NCBI RefSeq assembly: GCF_901933205.1
Contig: NC_044573.1
Location: forward strand, 36,862,993-36,926,992
From: Camarhynchus parvulus
Taxonomy: Eukaryota; Chordata; Aves; Passeriformes; Thraupidae
Direction of reading: 5' to 3'
Length of the DNA stretch: 64,000 bases
In this document: piece after piece, positions 53,001 to 64,000 of the stretch
Layout: the number at the start of each line of letters is the position of its first letter
How positions within the stretch are numbered: position 1 is the stretch's first letter
Notes under the pieces: model-generated
Told to the model about the DNA's origin: nothing
The model's database searches: none
Seen by the model: the letters and a program-made list of their open reading frames with translations, nothing else
Position numbers and translations under genes: made by a program

Positions 53001-56000
53001 AATTATACAGCTGGATCACAACTGAACAGCTAATAATTCTCAGATAAGAAAAAATTATGCTCATTATGGAAGAAGAAAGATCTATTAGTAACAAAAATAT
53101 ATTCAAAAGACTTTGAACTATTATGCATTTATGATATCATATGCTGGTAATTGCAAAATGGCAAATATTTATCAGCACATAGATGAAATCCTTATTTTCT
53201 TTCTTGAAAAAACCCAGAAGACCTAGTACATGTCCAGAGAATTAACATAGGTCATTTTTATGGGGAGGTTTTGTTAAATTTGCCAAAGACACTGTTACTA
53301 ACAATGCATCCCAAGTAAGATTTTTTTGCATGATTAATGTGGCTGAAACAGCAACAGCAATTAACTGTAACACTGTGTAAGTGAAACTGTTTCCCCTCAT
53401 GATAAACAACTTCTATAAGGATATTATTTACAATAAGCAGAGAAACCAAGAATTGTATTAAATCAGATTTAAAAGGGAATGTTAACCTTCCCTAGCAGCC
53501 AGCTTTTCTGAAGCCAACTTTTTAATGTGCTTTTCATTCCCAAGCCTTACTGGCCTAATAAGAGGCAAGAAGAACTAGAATCCTAGAAGTTTCTGCCTTT
53601 GCCAAGGAAAGCAGAACAATGCAAAAGAAACAGAATAATGAAGTTAAGAGAGGAAAAATTGGAAGCATAAAAGAAACAGATCAGAGGGGGAAGAAAAGGC
53701 TTTTTCCAAATTAGAATCATAGAATCAAAAATTATTTACTCCTTTAGGAGTAATTTACCCATATGCAAACACTGCCTTTATATATATTCACTGTATATAG
53801 ATACACACATATAACATGCACATTGTGTATGCATACATATGCTCTTAAGAAATGGGAAAGTTTCAAGGGTGTGATTATTATGAGAAAGGCTGAAAGCGAA
53901 AATAATCATTACAAAAAGAGCTGAAAAAACTTGGTTTTTTGGATTTAGAAAACTTCCCATCCATGATTCAGCTACAAAGCATATCATACCATATATGTGG
54001 ACTGGCTTCCTTATTCCACACTGACAGAAACTGAAGGAGACCTGGGCACTTGTTTTTGGCAGCAGTCAGTCTGCATGTATCAAATCTAGACCTAACTGTT
54101 AAGGGATTGAACCACTCCTTGGTGTTGGGAACAACATCAGCAGCTCTGCAGGGCAAGATGGAACACCCAAGGCAAAAATCCAAAAGACAAATTTTCCCAA
54201 CTTTTGGGTGATATGGAGAGGAACCAGATTAGTCTAGCCCCACATGCTGTTCACTAAATCACCAGTACTAAATGTTTCTAGGTCACTAAGTAACATAAAG
54301 GGAACAATGTTTGGATTGTTTTGACATACCCATTAAATCTCTATTTTACCACACAGTTTAAGAAGCAGTATATGATAGAAAAATTATGTGAGAAAACATT
54401 TTATTTTAAAACTGGAGCTCAAAGCAGTAGAGCCAATGCAGTATCAACAAGGCTGACCCCATGAACCACCCTCCAAGAATACCAGGGGATCAAGAGCCAC
54501 AAGATTCTACATGCTAGAGACAGACATGGAGACTGCACTGGGTGTGTTGTAGTCCAACAGCAGGACATTAGAGTAGCTTTCCAGGAGTTCAATTTTTATT
54601 CAGTTAAGGTGATATTAATATTTTTATTTCCTTGCATATATTTATCTCAAAAAATCAGCACCCCTTTTTTTTATCTGTTCTGTCTTAGACTTACAGATCC
54701 ACAGTGGTTGCTGTAACCCTAAGAATGAAGACCAGCTTGCCTGGAGAGGTTTTAATGTAGTGAAGTATCACTGTAGTTCACTAGATGAGAGACCTGTGTT
54801 GTGTTTACATGTGCTGAGAACTCCAGCTGCACTAAGGATATAGCTTGACTTACTTGTAGAAAGAAGGATGTCTTGCAAAGATCCTAGTAAGACTTGCCTA
54901 AAGTTGTGGACAGATATTAAATTATCATTGTGAAATGTTTTGTGAAACTGTGATCAACCACTGAAGCCCTACAATGGAGGAAGACTGCGAGGAGATGGCC
55001 AAGGTCAGTGTTCTCCCAAGGCTCATGGTAGGATGTAGGGAGTCACCGGTGACAGCTGCTACAAAAACAGCTGAGCTTGGCTCCAGACAAATAGGCCCAC
55101 AGGGGAACTTCAATCTAGATAAATATATCAGCTTAGTGGATCAGCAACTGGTCTTTGTTGTTAAATAAACCAACCAATGTTCATACCCAAGTTAATCCAA
55201 AGAGATCAAATGTCTTCCTGCATGTGCCAGACTGGCATGGGGGTATATTCACACTTCCACCAAACACAGAACGTTATAACACAACTGTGAGCAAAAAGAG
55301 CTTTGGATACCAATGGGCTTGGGCTGACTTTACACTCCATGTATTCCATTCTGGGCACACCCAGTGTCACAATAATGAGAATATTATGCAGACTAGCAAT
55401 AGGAATCACATTCACATTGTATTCAACTATGTAGAGAAATTGCAAAGTATAATTTCACCTGGCATTGCAAATTCCATGTAGTGTTGTACTGCTCTACCAA
55501 CTCAGAATCCTATGCAATGTCATACAACTGGGTTCCAAAAGGAATATTTTCCTATATTTGACATAAAACACCAATTAATTTATTCATACTGAACCAACTT
55601 TGAAGATCTAGAAGACTACGATCCAGCAGGGAGAAACAGACAATAACAAACAGTGTCTAAACAACAATTCTTAATACAACAAATAAGACACAAAGGATGC
55701 CTTACTTTGTTTTCCCAGCATTGTGAACTAACAGAACCTTTCCTAATCAATATACCAAACATACTAAATAACAAAGTCAGAAGTTCATGAGCTAGAGATA
55801 ACACAACTGAAAACAAGTTCAGTATTGAAATGTGACCCCATGACCTTCATTTGGTTCTGCAGCTGTGTTATGAGGGGAATTTACTCCCCCCTCCCTCCTC
55901 ACGGAATAGGTGATACTTCAACAGGTCATTTTCAGTAAATTATTTTCAGTGTTGGAATTCATCAAGTTAAGAGTGGTGATAACTGCAACAGGGCTTGTTC

Positions 56001-56805
56001 CCTAAATAGTGTTACTTTGTTCAACGTGTCATATCAGAATAAGTTAAAGCCCTTTAAGCAGGTTTTTATGCTGAGGCAAAGCATACATTAAAGTGATGAA
56101 TTGGTGGGAATCCTGATCAGAGAGAGGTAAATTTGTATTTCTTGCTTGAATAAATTTTACTGTCTTACATTTGGTTTGTAGATTACAGCAGCATACATTT
56201 AGTGACAACACAGGCCTACTCAGGGAGGTGGATGCTCAACCAGCTCTCAATCATATTGTCACAACTCAGGGAGTAACTGTGCTTTTTTCTATTGTTTGCA
56301 GAAATAAATCATAGCAATACAAAAATAACATAGGGGAAATGACATGCTATATTTCTGTTAATTTTATCTGCATATATAATGCATTTGACATGTTAAAAAT
56401 TAATTTTTGTAATAGCCCCTTCTAGCTGAGGAATAAGTCATCTCATTATCTGCTGGCCTCTGGCACTAATATCCAGCTTCTTTTACAAAACCCTAAAACC
56501 CATGCTGTGGGGAGGCTAAATACAATAAATAATAAGCACAGTTCTTCAATAATGGATTTGTTTTGTGCTAGGAATTTCTGAATATGATTACATTCAGAAA
56601 TATTGAATTAACTTTAAAAATACTAAATAACTTATGTTGTCAAAAGAGATTACAGATGTTTTCTTCAGCTGTCATACCAAATCATTGCCAGCCTTCTGAT
56701 TATTTTAGGACTAATGTATATCCTTGCGAAGGAGAATTGAAGCTTGATCACAAAAAACCACAATCAACTACATTCTAAAAAATCCCATTCTACAGTTTTC
56801 TCTAA

Positions 56806-56912
56806 TTAAAAATACATATTATATACCTACAAATAATATATTATATATATGTATAATACATACTATATTTATATTATATATAAAAATAGATAATATATTC
56901 TGATAATATACA
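56806..56912. repeat. AT-rich low-complexity tract
   Basis: About 105 bp that is nearly all A and T, with alternating TA and several ATTATATA-type words. It would melt easily. Confidence 0.85.
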
Positions 56913-59900
56913 CAGTGATGGCAACAACATTTGAACACCAGATCCTTCTTGAAGGGGATCTTGAATACTTATTATATGTGGCCTTTCTCTGAAAATATAT
57001 CCACATAGCGGCCGCTGAGTAAGGTCAATCTGAATACAGTACCCAGTAACAACCTTTGTCTACAATTTTAATTCTTGCGTTTTGATATATTTTTATTAAT
57101 GCTGAGCCTGGAAGAAGAGAAGCAAGTATGTACAAGAGAAACAAAAAAGCTTCAGGAGCTCCACTGAGACCTGAAAATAATGCCTAAAGGTAGAATCAAT
57201 CTTCATGTTAACAGAAATGTTGGGGCAGCAATTGTCTCTGTCAGAATGATCATTCTCTCAGATAACAACAGGGTGACAGCAATCACTGGGAGTTTTTCCT
57301 TAGGCAATCTGCATAAATATGAAGACAACTTGTTCAGGCCTCACTCCTCACTGTCTACTGACTCCTCTTCAGGAGCACACGCAACTGCCTTGGGGAAAGC
57401 AAGGCAAAACCAGAACCTTTGTAGCAAGTTACCCTTTCTCAAAGCAGATCCAAATACTGGGCACAAACTAATCACACTTTTTTTTTTCTTTTTTGAGACA
57501 CTAAAGCCTATCCAATACTAAGAAAATAAATTGCATACTCACTCCATTAAATAAATACAGCAGCTGGATTTTCCAGTTTTCAGCACTGACTTTCATCAAT
57601 GTGGTGTGAGGCAGAAGAAGGACTGCATGACAAAGAATACCCCCAAAAGCTTACATGAATACTGCTTCATCAAAATTATCATATCAAAGAATCTGACTTA
57701 AGTCACAGATATTATGGCTTCATTAATCAGCAGCTGAAGTACATAAATCTGCATTTTGGGAGATATAACTCTTTTCCAGAAGCTTGAGACTTAAAATCCA
57801 CATTTTCACAGAAAAACTTGAAGAAAAATAAGGAGAATGGGAAGCACTGCTTTCATTTTCACAACATATGTAAATCAAAATTTCTTTGATATTGAAGCTA
57901 ATGTAATACAGATTTTTAGAGTGTAGGAAACATGATTTATCATCCTAAGAAACAACATGCAAGGACTGTAAGTACTCAAAATGCATGGACTTTAAGCACT
58001 ACACCTAGACTGACAAAAGAGATACTCCCAAAAATCTCTTGAGCCACAATCCGTAAACAAAGAAAGTATGACTGAGGCAACCATAATCACTTTTAGGGTC
58101 CATTAGAAGATAAATTACCTTTCTAATTAACACTATTCACAAACAGATCTTGGAAATACTGTGCATATTTCTGTGAAAATGATTATGTAAATAACATATA
58201 TTTGCAAAATTGTTGGCTTTGCCAAGACTTCTATTTATTCAGTGGAGCAGTCTAGCAGGTCTATGCAGTAAATAACACAGGTTTGAAAAATCATCATCCA
58301 TGTGACAATATAAATTTATCCAAAAGCCAAGCTTTAAAGTTTTTTGTATGAATAATGTATACAAGAAAAAAAGAGAACGCATAATTAACATCTGACCAGA
58401 GATATAATATATATTTTTCAGGTGAGTAGCATGTACATACAGGATGCAGCTGATGTAAATTTTTATATGCAACTACTGTTGCAGGTAAACGCTGCATATT
58501 TTCTGAGTTTGAATTAGTGGAGTGACATCACAGTTAAACTTCTAACTTAACAGATATTTCTTGAGTGCTGTAAAAACCAACACACGTGCTCATATTGTCT
58601 GGAAAATTGCTGTCCTTAAATGGTGTAGAAACTAAGTTTACTACCAAAATATATAGTATTTTGTTACTGGATTTTTATTACTTTACCTATTTAAAAGTGA
58701 AACATCTAATCAAAATTAGTTTTCTCAGGATTCTCTTTCAGATCAGCAAAGCATCCATCTCCCTAACTGTAGAAGGAACCCAGATGAACTGGCTGGCCCC
58801 ATAACAGCAGTGATGTTGTACTTAGTCCAAGTACGTGATTATGACATAGTTTTAAGGAGAAGAGATGCCTAAAGGCTGCCATAAAGAGATAAAAAGGAGA
58901 CAGGCTTGAAGGCTCTTCGTCAGATCTGCAATAAAAACTACAGACTTCAAAGTGACATGGAAGTAGACAATGATCAATCTGTTTTGATGACCTTGGGCCA
59001 CCTAAAAGGGATAGGTACACACTACAGTAAATTGTATTAGCAGTAGAAAGATTATTGGCAAAAGAGACAGCTGATGAAGTCCTAAGTAGTTGATTAGTTT
59101 TTGCCATGCAAAACCCTAATTGTTTCTCCAGGAGAGTATTTAAGACTATACATAAACTATCACAGACCCAGCAGTCACACAGGCTATAGTCAGTGGAGAT
59201 AAACGGGTAGGATAAATGGCTCTGTCAAAAATGACTCATTTTTTTCAATTTGAAAAACTGATCCTAAATCAATCCTACCCTTAGTAAGCATTTCCTGAAA
59301 CACTGCATGCTATTCCCTCACCTGATTCATGCCTATTTATCCATTAAGTCTGGACACAGGTTTATGTTATACATCCTCCATACTGGGAAGCAATTCTTGA
59401 AGAAAACATTAGAGATTTTTTATACAAAACATCTCCAGATTATGTGACACATTACAGCAATTACTTGTAAACTCTGCAAGAAGGTCTCACTCATCTTTAT
59501 GCTCTAATGTATAAATCACAATGTTTGGGTTAATGGCACCTCCCTAAATGTGTCCATTTACATATGATAACCCTTGTGGCCATGAATCTGCTGCATATGT
59601 TATCAGCCTATATGCCCAGGCTACTTAGCAAGATATTGTCCGCAGCCCAAAAAACAACTAAATGAATCTGCTGCTACTTTCTAAACATTCAATAAAAGGT
59701 ATAAAACATTTACAAAGCATGTAGTTCAGTAGAAAGATAATCCTCTAGTAAGTTTCAATAAAAAGTTGATGATACTTGCTGATCTTTCTACAGCCTTTCC
59801 CAGAAAAAGACCTCCAATGTTAATGTAAGCATTTTACTATTAGATGGATGCACTAGTCAGTATTCCAACAACAAATAAAATGTGCAGAGTTATATTTTTA

Positions 59901-62424
59901 TAGTATTATCCTTTCTTCTTTCATTCCAGCATAGTCTGCTATTTATGTATAGCCCTTAGCTATCAGCAGTCTTTACTCCCACAAAACAATGATTTCTTTA
60001 CACCATAAATGCCAACTTCATGTAGCAGAGAAAGAACAGAAACATTGAACAAATTATATGATTATAAATGATCCTTTAGGAAGTCTATTTGAACTCAGTG
60101 TGAAAAACTTCTGTGCCCCAGTTCACAGCTTCACTCAAGCGGACCATAACTTCTATTAAAAAAAAAAGCTGTGAGAATGTTACAAAATGAGATGGCTTAT
60201 CCAATTGAATTTTGTGACATGCTCATCTTATGGATAACAAAAATTCAGTGCTGGCTAATACTTTTTTTTCTGAAACTAGCTACAATTAGTTCTATCTCTA
60301 GGTAAATTTATTAAAACTTTTGGGAATAATTTAGCTGCAGTGTGTTAAATAAATATAAATCAATCATTACCAAACCAGTGGTGATGTTTACTGAGAACAA
60401 ATTAGCAAGGTTCTAACTGGAAAGAAGTAATGTTCCTCTATGAACAATTCAAAGAAATTCCTCCTCTGCATTCCTCTGCTGTTCCCTCGAAAATATTCCT
60501 TCTTCCTCTGAAGTTCCTTAACAAATGCCTATAAGACTTTTACTTAAAGGTAGAAATTATTTCATGTTTATAAAGGCCCGACTTTGACATAAAGGTTTCA
60601 AATTAATAGATATAAAACATATCTATTGACTATCCTGTAGGATTGAACCAAGTCAAAGAGATGTTAAATGGCCAAATCTAAAGCAAGAGTCCAAATATTC
60701 TTTGTGTTTCTAGTGGTTATAAGCCTGCACTCTTATACAGGCAAGGTTATTTGAGTATTTCAGTACCTTTGTTGTTGCCCATCCTTTTTCTTTGCTAGAA
60801 ATACTATGTTTCTGGTGAATGCAGTGTCTTTTTCCTATAAAATTCTTGCTAAAAATATTATTATATGCCCTTGCAATCATATAACAAGTTTTCTCATAAA
60901 ATGAAAACTGTCAGAGAAAGCAACTTCTTGGAGAAAGGATGAGCTCTACTTCAGTCTGCCAAAAAGCTCCCAAAATGTTGGGATGTTTATGTTGATGACA
61001 CAAGAGAACACCTTAAAGGAGAAGTGCAATTAGCTGAAAAGGGGGAGCAAACCAGCCAGTGGGACCTTCCCCTTCAATTATTGCTTCACATCATCCTGCA
61101 GCTAGTATACCTCCCTGGGAAGCTGGAAAATCAAGCAATAGAAAAATGCTACTCAATGTATAAGTGGGTATATAACACCTGTGACCTGACTGCTAGAGAT
61201 GAAAGCAATGAAACAGCAGAAATAGGACAGAGGGAAAAGTTGTTTTTGAAGAGATGGCAGCATTTTCTGAGATGAACTGGAGGACTTCTAAAAGCTCCTA
61301 TGGAAAGGATGGACTTCAGGTGAACCAAGCACAGAAGCCAAGTCATTGGCAAATATACCACAAGAGTGGTAAGTAATATAAACAAAGGGGAACAAAAAAT
61401 GGTACTGAAGAGCCAAGCTTGGAATAAAAAATCTTCCAGGGCACAGAGCAATAAAGCATCTTCAAGAAAAGAGAAGGCAGAAAGGCCAACAACATTCAGG
61501 CCTTAAATAGAAATCTCACCAACTAAAGTTCAGTTGAAATATGAATCAAAACATCTGAGAAGACCAAGATCAAAAATCAGTGTATTTCTACTTAGACACA
61601 AAATACATATGTAAATAAAATGGAATGCTTGGCTCTAATTGACAATATTAAGTGAACAGGCATGTCTGGCACAACTCAAAGGTGGTCAGCAGAAGATTTA
61701 TGAACATGGGAATAACTTAGATTAAAATAGACTGCAAGAAGAACCTGTGAAAAATTGTTAATGAATGCTCAAGAAAATCTTGAGACTAATAAAGCTAATT
61801 GAATGAACATGCACCACAGAATTTCTACAGGTTGAAAGTTACTGGCTAAAAAGGAGGAATATACATTGGCAATATAGATACAGATACTGTATCGGTCTTT
61901 TGAATTAACACAGCAACAGTGACTGAATTTATTTTAGAAAAGTCATTGAGATGTAAGAAGAATTTCTAAATTCTTCTTATTGAAGTGAGTTCTTAAGAAT
62001 TCACTAAATTTTCAGATACCTTTAGCGACCTTCCCTATTCCTGAGTATAAAGGATTCCTCCTAGTTGAAATATAAACTGTGATCTTAGCACTCTAAAATT
62101 AAACAAAGAAATTTCTGTTAAATAATAAACATAATAAGTCCAAAGAAATACAGGAAGGGAAAATTAAAGGAAACTAAAAGGAGGAGCTAAAAGGGTGAAG
62201 CACTCGTATCAGTGAACTAAGAGTTCAAAGACTCAAGGTCAGAGCAAACGCAAGCCAGCTCTCATGAAAACTTTAATCATATATTAGAGTCAGGAAAGTT
62301 ACATGGCAAAAGAAAAGGCTATTTAAATTAAATAAAAGATGGAAACATTAAAGGATGCGCCCGCTTGAGTTATATATATTTGGGCTACAAATGCAGCCCA
62401 ACAGGATTTTGAGAAATTATTTGC

Positions 62425-62437
62425 AAAAAAAAAAAAA
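62425..62437 (+). repeat. Poly(A) tract, 13 bp
   Basis: A run of about 13 A residues followed by A/T-only sequence, a little upstream of the CR1 relic. Confidence 0.85.
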
Positions 62438-62839
62438 TAATAAATTTTTTTTCAAATACATTTTAGGCAAGAAAACTGCTATAAAGTCTGTACAGTTATT
62501 GAATAATTAAAGCATAACAGAATCTCTCAGGAATGACTCAGCTATTACAGAGAAAATCTCAGATCCTAGGGTAATTTGTAGCCTGTGTTCAGGAGCTTAA
62601 GTAGATCTATCTTTGCAAAAAAAGAAATACAAGAACCTTATCAAAGGGAAAATATGAGTGAGAAAATACTAAGACATAACCATAAAAAGCAGCTCTTCTC
62701 CAAGACTTCTGAAAAAACTTAAATATATAAGTGTAAACCTACCAACTATTAGACGCAAGACACAATTTAAGTCAGGCTCAAGCCAAACGTGTCCCCAAGT
62801 TTGTACCAGTGGCAGAATATGAGGGAAGAGAAGAACACA

Positions 62840-63320
62840 AGGAAATTACAGGTCTCCTGGTGCAATGAATAAGCATCTATAGAGTTTTGGTTGAAGGAAT
62901 CATTACAAAGATAATGATAATTCTTTCACTGATGGAAAGGATGACCATGAGAAAAAAAAATGCCATCTGGACAAAAATGTGCATTTGTAATAAAAAATTT
63001 TCACTATGTCCATTAAAAGATACTTAAGAAACTAAGCCTATAATAAAGGGCAAAGATCCATGCTCTTGCATGGATTATTGACTGATTTAAAAACAAGAGG
63101 GAAAGGACACAAATGAGCAATAGGTTTTTGTAACACAGGAGATGACTAGTAGAATTCAGCAGTAGTTCATGCTGGACCCTCTGTTGTTCATGACAGTCAT
63201 AAATGAGCAGGGAAAGAGTTGACAGGTAGACAAAATATTCTATAACAAAAATTTTCTGATGTAAAACTAAAAATTTACCAAAATTACAATATTGAGAGAT
63301 TTTTTGATACTATGATACTA
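62840..63320 (+). mobile_element. Decayed CR1-like reverse-transcriptase relic
   Basis: Despite heavy decay, the plus strand follows the order of a CR1-type reverse-transcriptase region as I remember it. First comes ggaaattacaggtct (near 62840), then ttggttgaaggaatcatta (about 62890), gtccattaaaagatactta (about 63010), gcatggattattgactga (about 63070), ctggaccctctgttgttca (about 63173) and cataaatgagcaggg (about 63200). All frames are interrupted by stops and small indels, so no protein is made. The orientation is opposite to PRKN and to the younger CR1 pieces in intron 2. The right end is unclear because an LTR lies just beyond it. Confidence 0.72.
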
Positions 63321-63452
63321 AAGCCTGTAACAGACTGACAAACAGGAAAAAATGTGAACAATGGGCTCTAAATGCCCTCTATGCCTGAGGATAAAGATTA
63401 TACGTAGTTCACTGGAATCATCAAATTAATTGCAGTTTAAAAGGCAAATTAA

Positions 63453-63809
63453 TATCATTGCTAGGGTCACTAATTATCACTGAGAGGGTACTGGGGATAG
63501 ACAAAGGTGATAAAGAGACTCTATCATTAGAAGGCATGAAAAGGCACTTTATTATTAGAAATACACAGTTCTTATAGAAACAATGGTGGACCTAAGATGT
63601 GATTGGCCTTTAGGAATCTTCTCTCACCTACTGGTCAAGAAGGGACAACTCCTTCTTGTAAACATCATTGACAAAGAGAGATTGCCTGCTAGGTGCAGAG
63701 ATTGAGATAATAATTATTTCAATTCTTTCTCTGAGCTTTCTCACAGCTTCCCAGGAAAATCCTGTGAGAGCTATGTCTCGCTCTGTTCAGAGGATACATG
63801 ATTACCACA
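63453..63809 (-). mobile_element. Compact ERV LTR (alpharetrovirus/ERVK-like layout), about 357 bp
   Basis: On the minus strand this reads as a compact LTR: it begins TGTGGTAATCATG, has a TATAAG box (plus about 63571-63576), an AATAAA signal about 20 bp further on (plus 63548-63553), and roughly 95 bp after that. I recognise the sequence as an avian ERV LTR. The 6-bp word aattaa flanks it at 63447-63452 and 63810-63815, as expected for alpharetrovirus- or ERVK-type integration. With these limits the left end reads TA rather than TG, so either that base has mutated or the true edge is the TG at 63459 and the duplication is a coincidence in AT-rich DNA. No internal retroviral sequence is seen to the right within the window, so it looks like a solo LTR. 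Confidence 0.75.
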
Positions 63810-63815
63810 AATTAA

Positions 63816-64000
63816 AAGTAAGATTTTTTTAAAAAGAACGATATAAAGACTAGAACAAAAACAAAAAAACTTCAATTTGCTACTGTATCATTATAGCATT
63901 CTTTCATAATTTGAGCAGCTGAACAAAACTTTTACCCCTCCATTTCATAAAGTAAAACAAGAAAAGTCACTGAAAATTGTGATAAGAATACTCAGAATTT
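63816..64000. other. Unclassified intronic sequence at the window edge
   Basis: AT-rich sequence after the compact LTR. I recognise nothing in it, and it does not resemble retroviral coding sequence. Confidence 0.6.

Larger units (their letters stand above)
46862..62839. other. Unclassified intronic sequence
   Basis: AT-rich intron 1. It contains a 22-bp palindrome at 48566, a (CA)n run at 50040, a GC-richer stretch at about 49180-49440, an AT-only stretch at 56806-56912 and a lone GCGGCCGC at 57008. The part from about 61500 to 62840 may be the further decayed 5' portion of the CR1 relic that follows, but I could not align it. No exon was recognised. Confidence 0.6.
39805..64000 (-). other. 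PRKN: PRKN intron 1, partial (3' end)
   Basis: Everything to the right of exon 2 is upstream in the gene, that is, the 3' part of intron 1, running off the window after at least 24.2 kb. No exon 1, CpG island or PACRG promoter region was seen, so the transcription start lies further right. The intron carries a 1.38-kb solo LTR, a decayed CR1 relic and a compact LTR at its far end. Very large introns are characteristic of PRKN in vertebrates. Confidence 0.93.

Noticed and set aside
53713..53735. Sequence tagaatcatagaatca resembling the CR1 terminal repeat
   Set aside because: Only about 15 bp match and the adjoining sequence does not resemble a CR1 3' end, so it is not called.
55155..55481. 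108-residue open frame, plus strand
   Set aside because: No recognisable protein family and no convincing splice context. It is within the range expected by chance in 64 kb.
1..64000. Operons, CRISPR arrays, prophage or bacterial defence systems
   Set aside because: The splice sites, vertebrate gene exon, CR1 and ERV repeats and lack of long open frames show this is animal nuclear DNA.

Overview
This is vertebrate nuclear DNA, almost certainly from a bird. It is AT-rich and intronic: stop codons are dense in all frames, there are no operons, and nearly every short open reading frame is a chance one. The single protein-coding feature I can support is one exon on the minus strand (39641-39804). 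It matches exon 2 of PRKN (PARK2, parkin), which encodes most of the N-terminal ubiquitin-like domain. The exon is 164 bp, with a consensus acceptor and donor and the phase pattern known for this gene. The window is therefore an interior slice of PRKN, transcribed right to left. Positions 39805-64000 are part of intron 1 (at least 24.2 kb) and positions 1-39640 are part of intron 2 (at least 39.6 kb). I found neither exon 1 nor exon 3, nor the shared PRKN/PACRG promoter.

The bird assignment rests on the repeats. There are CR1 non-LTR retrotransposon fragments: a piece of ORF2 near 15.0-15.4 kb, a short 3' end at 27.3 kb, a possible one at 42.65 kb, and a decayed reverse-transcriptase relic at 62.8-63.3 kb. 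There are also three endogenous-retrovirus LTR insertions of types I recognise from avian genomes: a fold-back LTR remnant at 23.1-23.6 kb, a 1.38-kb solo LTR at 45474-46856 with a perfect 5-bp target duplication, and a compact LTR at about 63453-63809 with a 6-bp duplication. A songbird is my best guess from the LTR types, but the sequence does not prove it. No internal retroviral genes are present.

Layout: 1-15 kb is ordinary intron with small simple repeats, one perfect 13-bp hairpin and a GC-richer patch near 10.0-10.4 kb. 15.0-15.4 kb is the CR1 ORF2 piece. 15.4-23 kb is ordinary intron with an (AT)n microsatellite. 23.1-23.6 kb is the fold-back LTR. 23.6-34 kb is ordinary intron with a CR1 end and a purine-rich tract. 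A pair of about 140-bp direct repeats lies at 34.7 and 36.6 kb. Exon 2 is at 39.6-39.8 kb. 39.8-45.4 kb is ordinary intron, 45.5-46.9 kb is the solo LTR, 46.9-62 kb is ordinary intron with a 22-bp perfect palindrome, and 62.8-63.8 kb holds the CR1 relic followed by the compact LTR.

I see no novel gene system. The points most worth a second look are the substitutions in the ubiquitin-like domain, the fold-back LTR, the fact that all three LTRs appear to lie in the same orientation as PRKN transcription, and the unclassified repeat pair at 34.7/36.6 kb. All family assignments were made by eye and from memory, without a database search.
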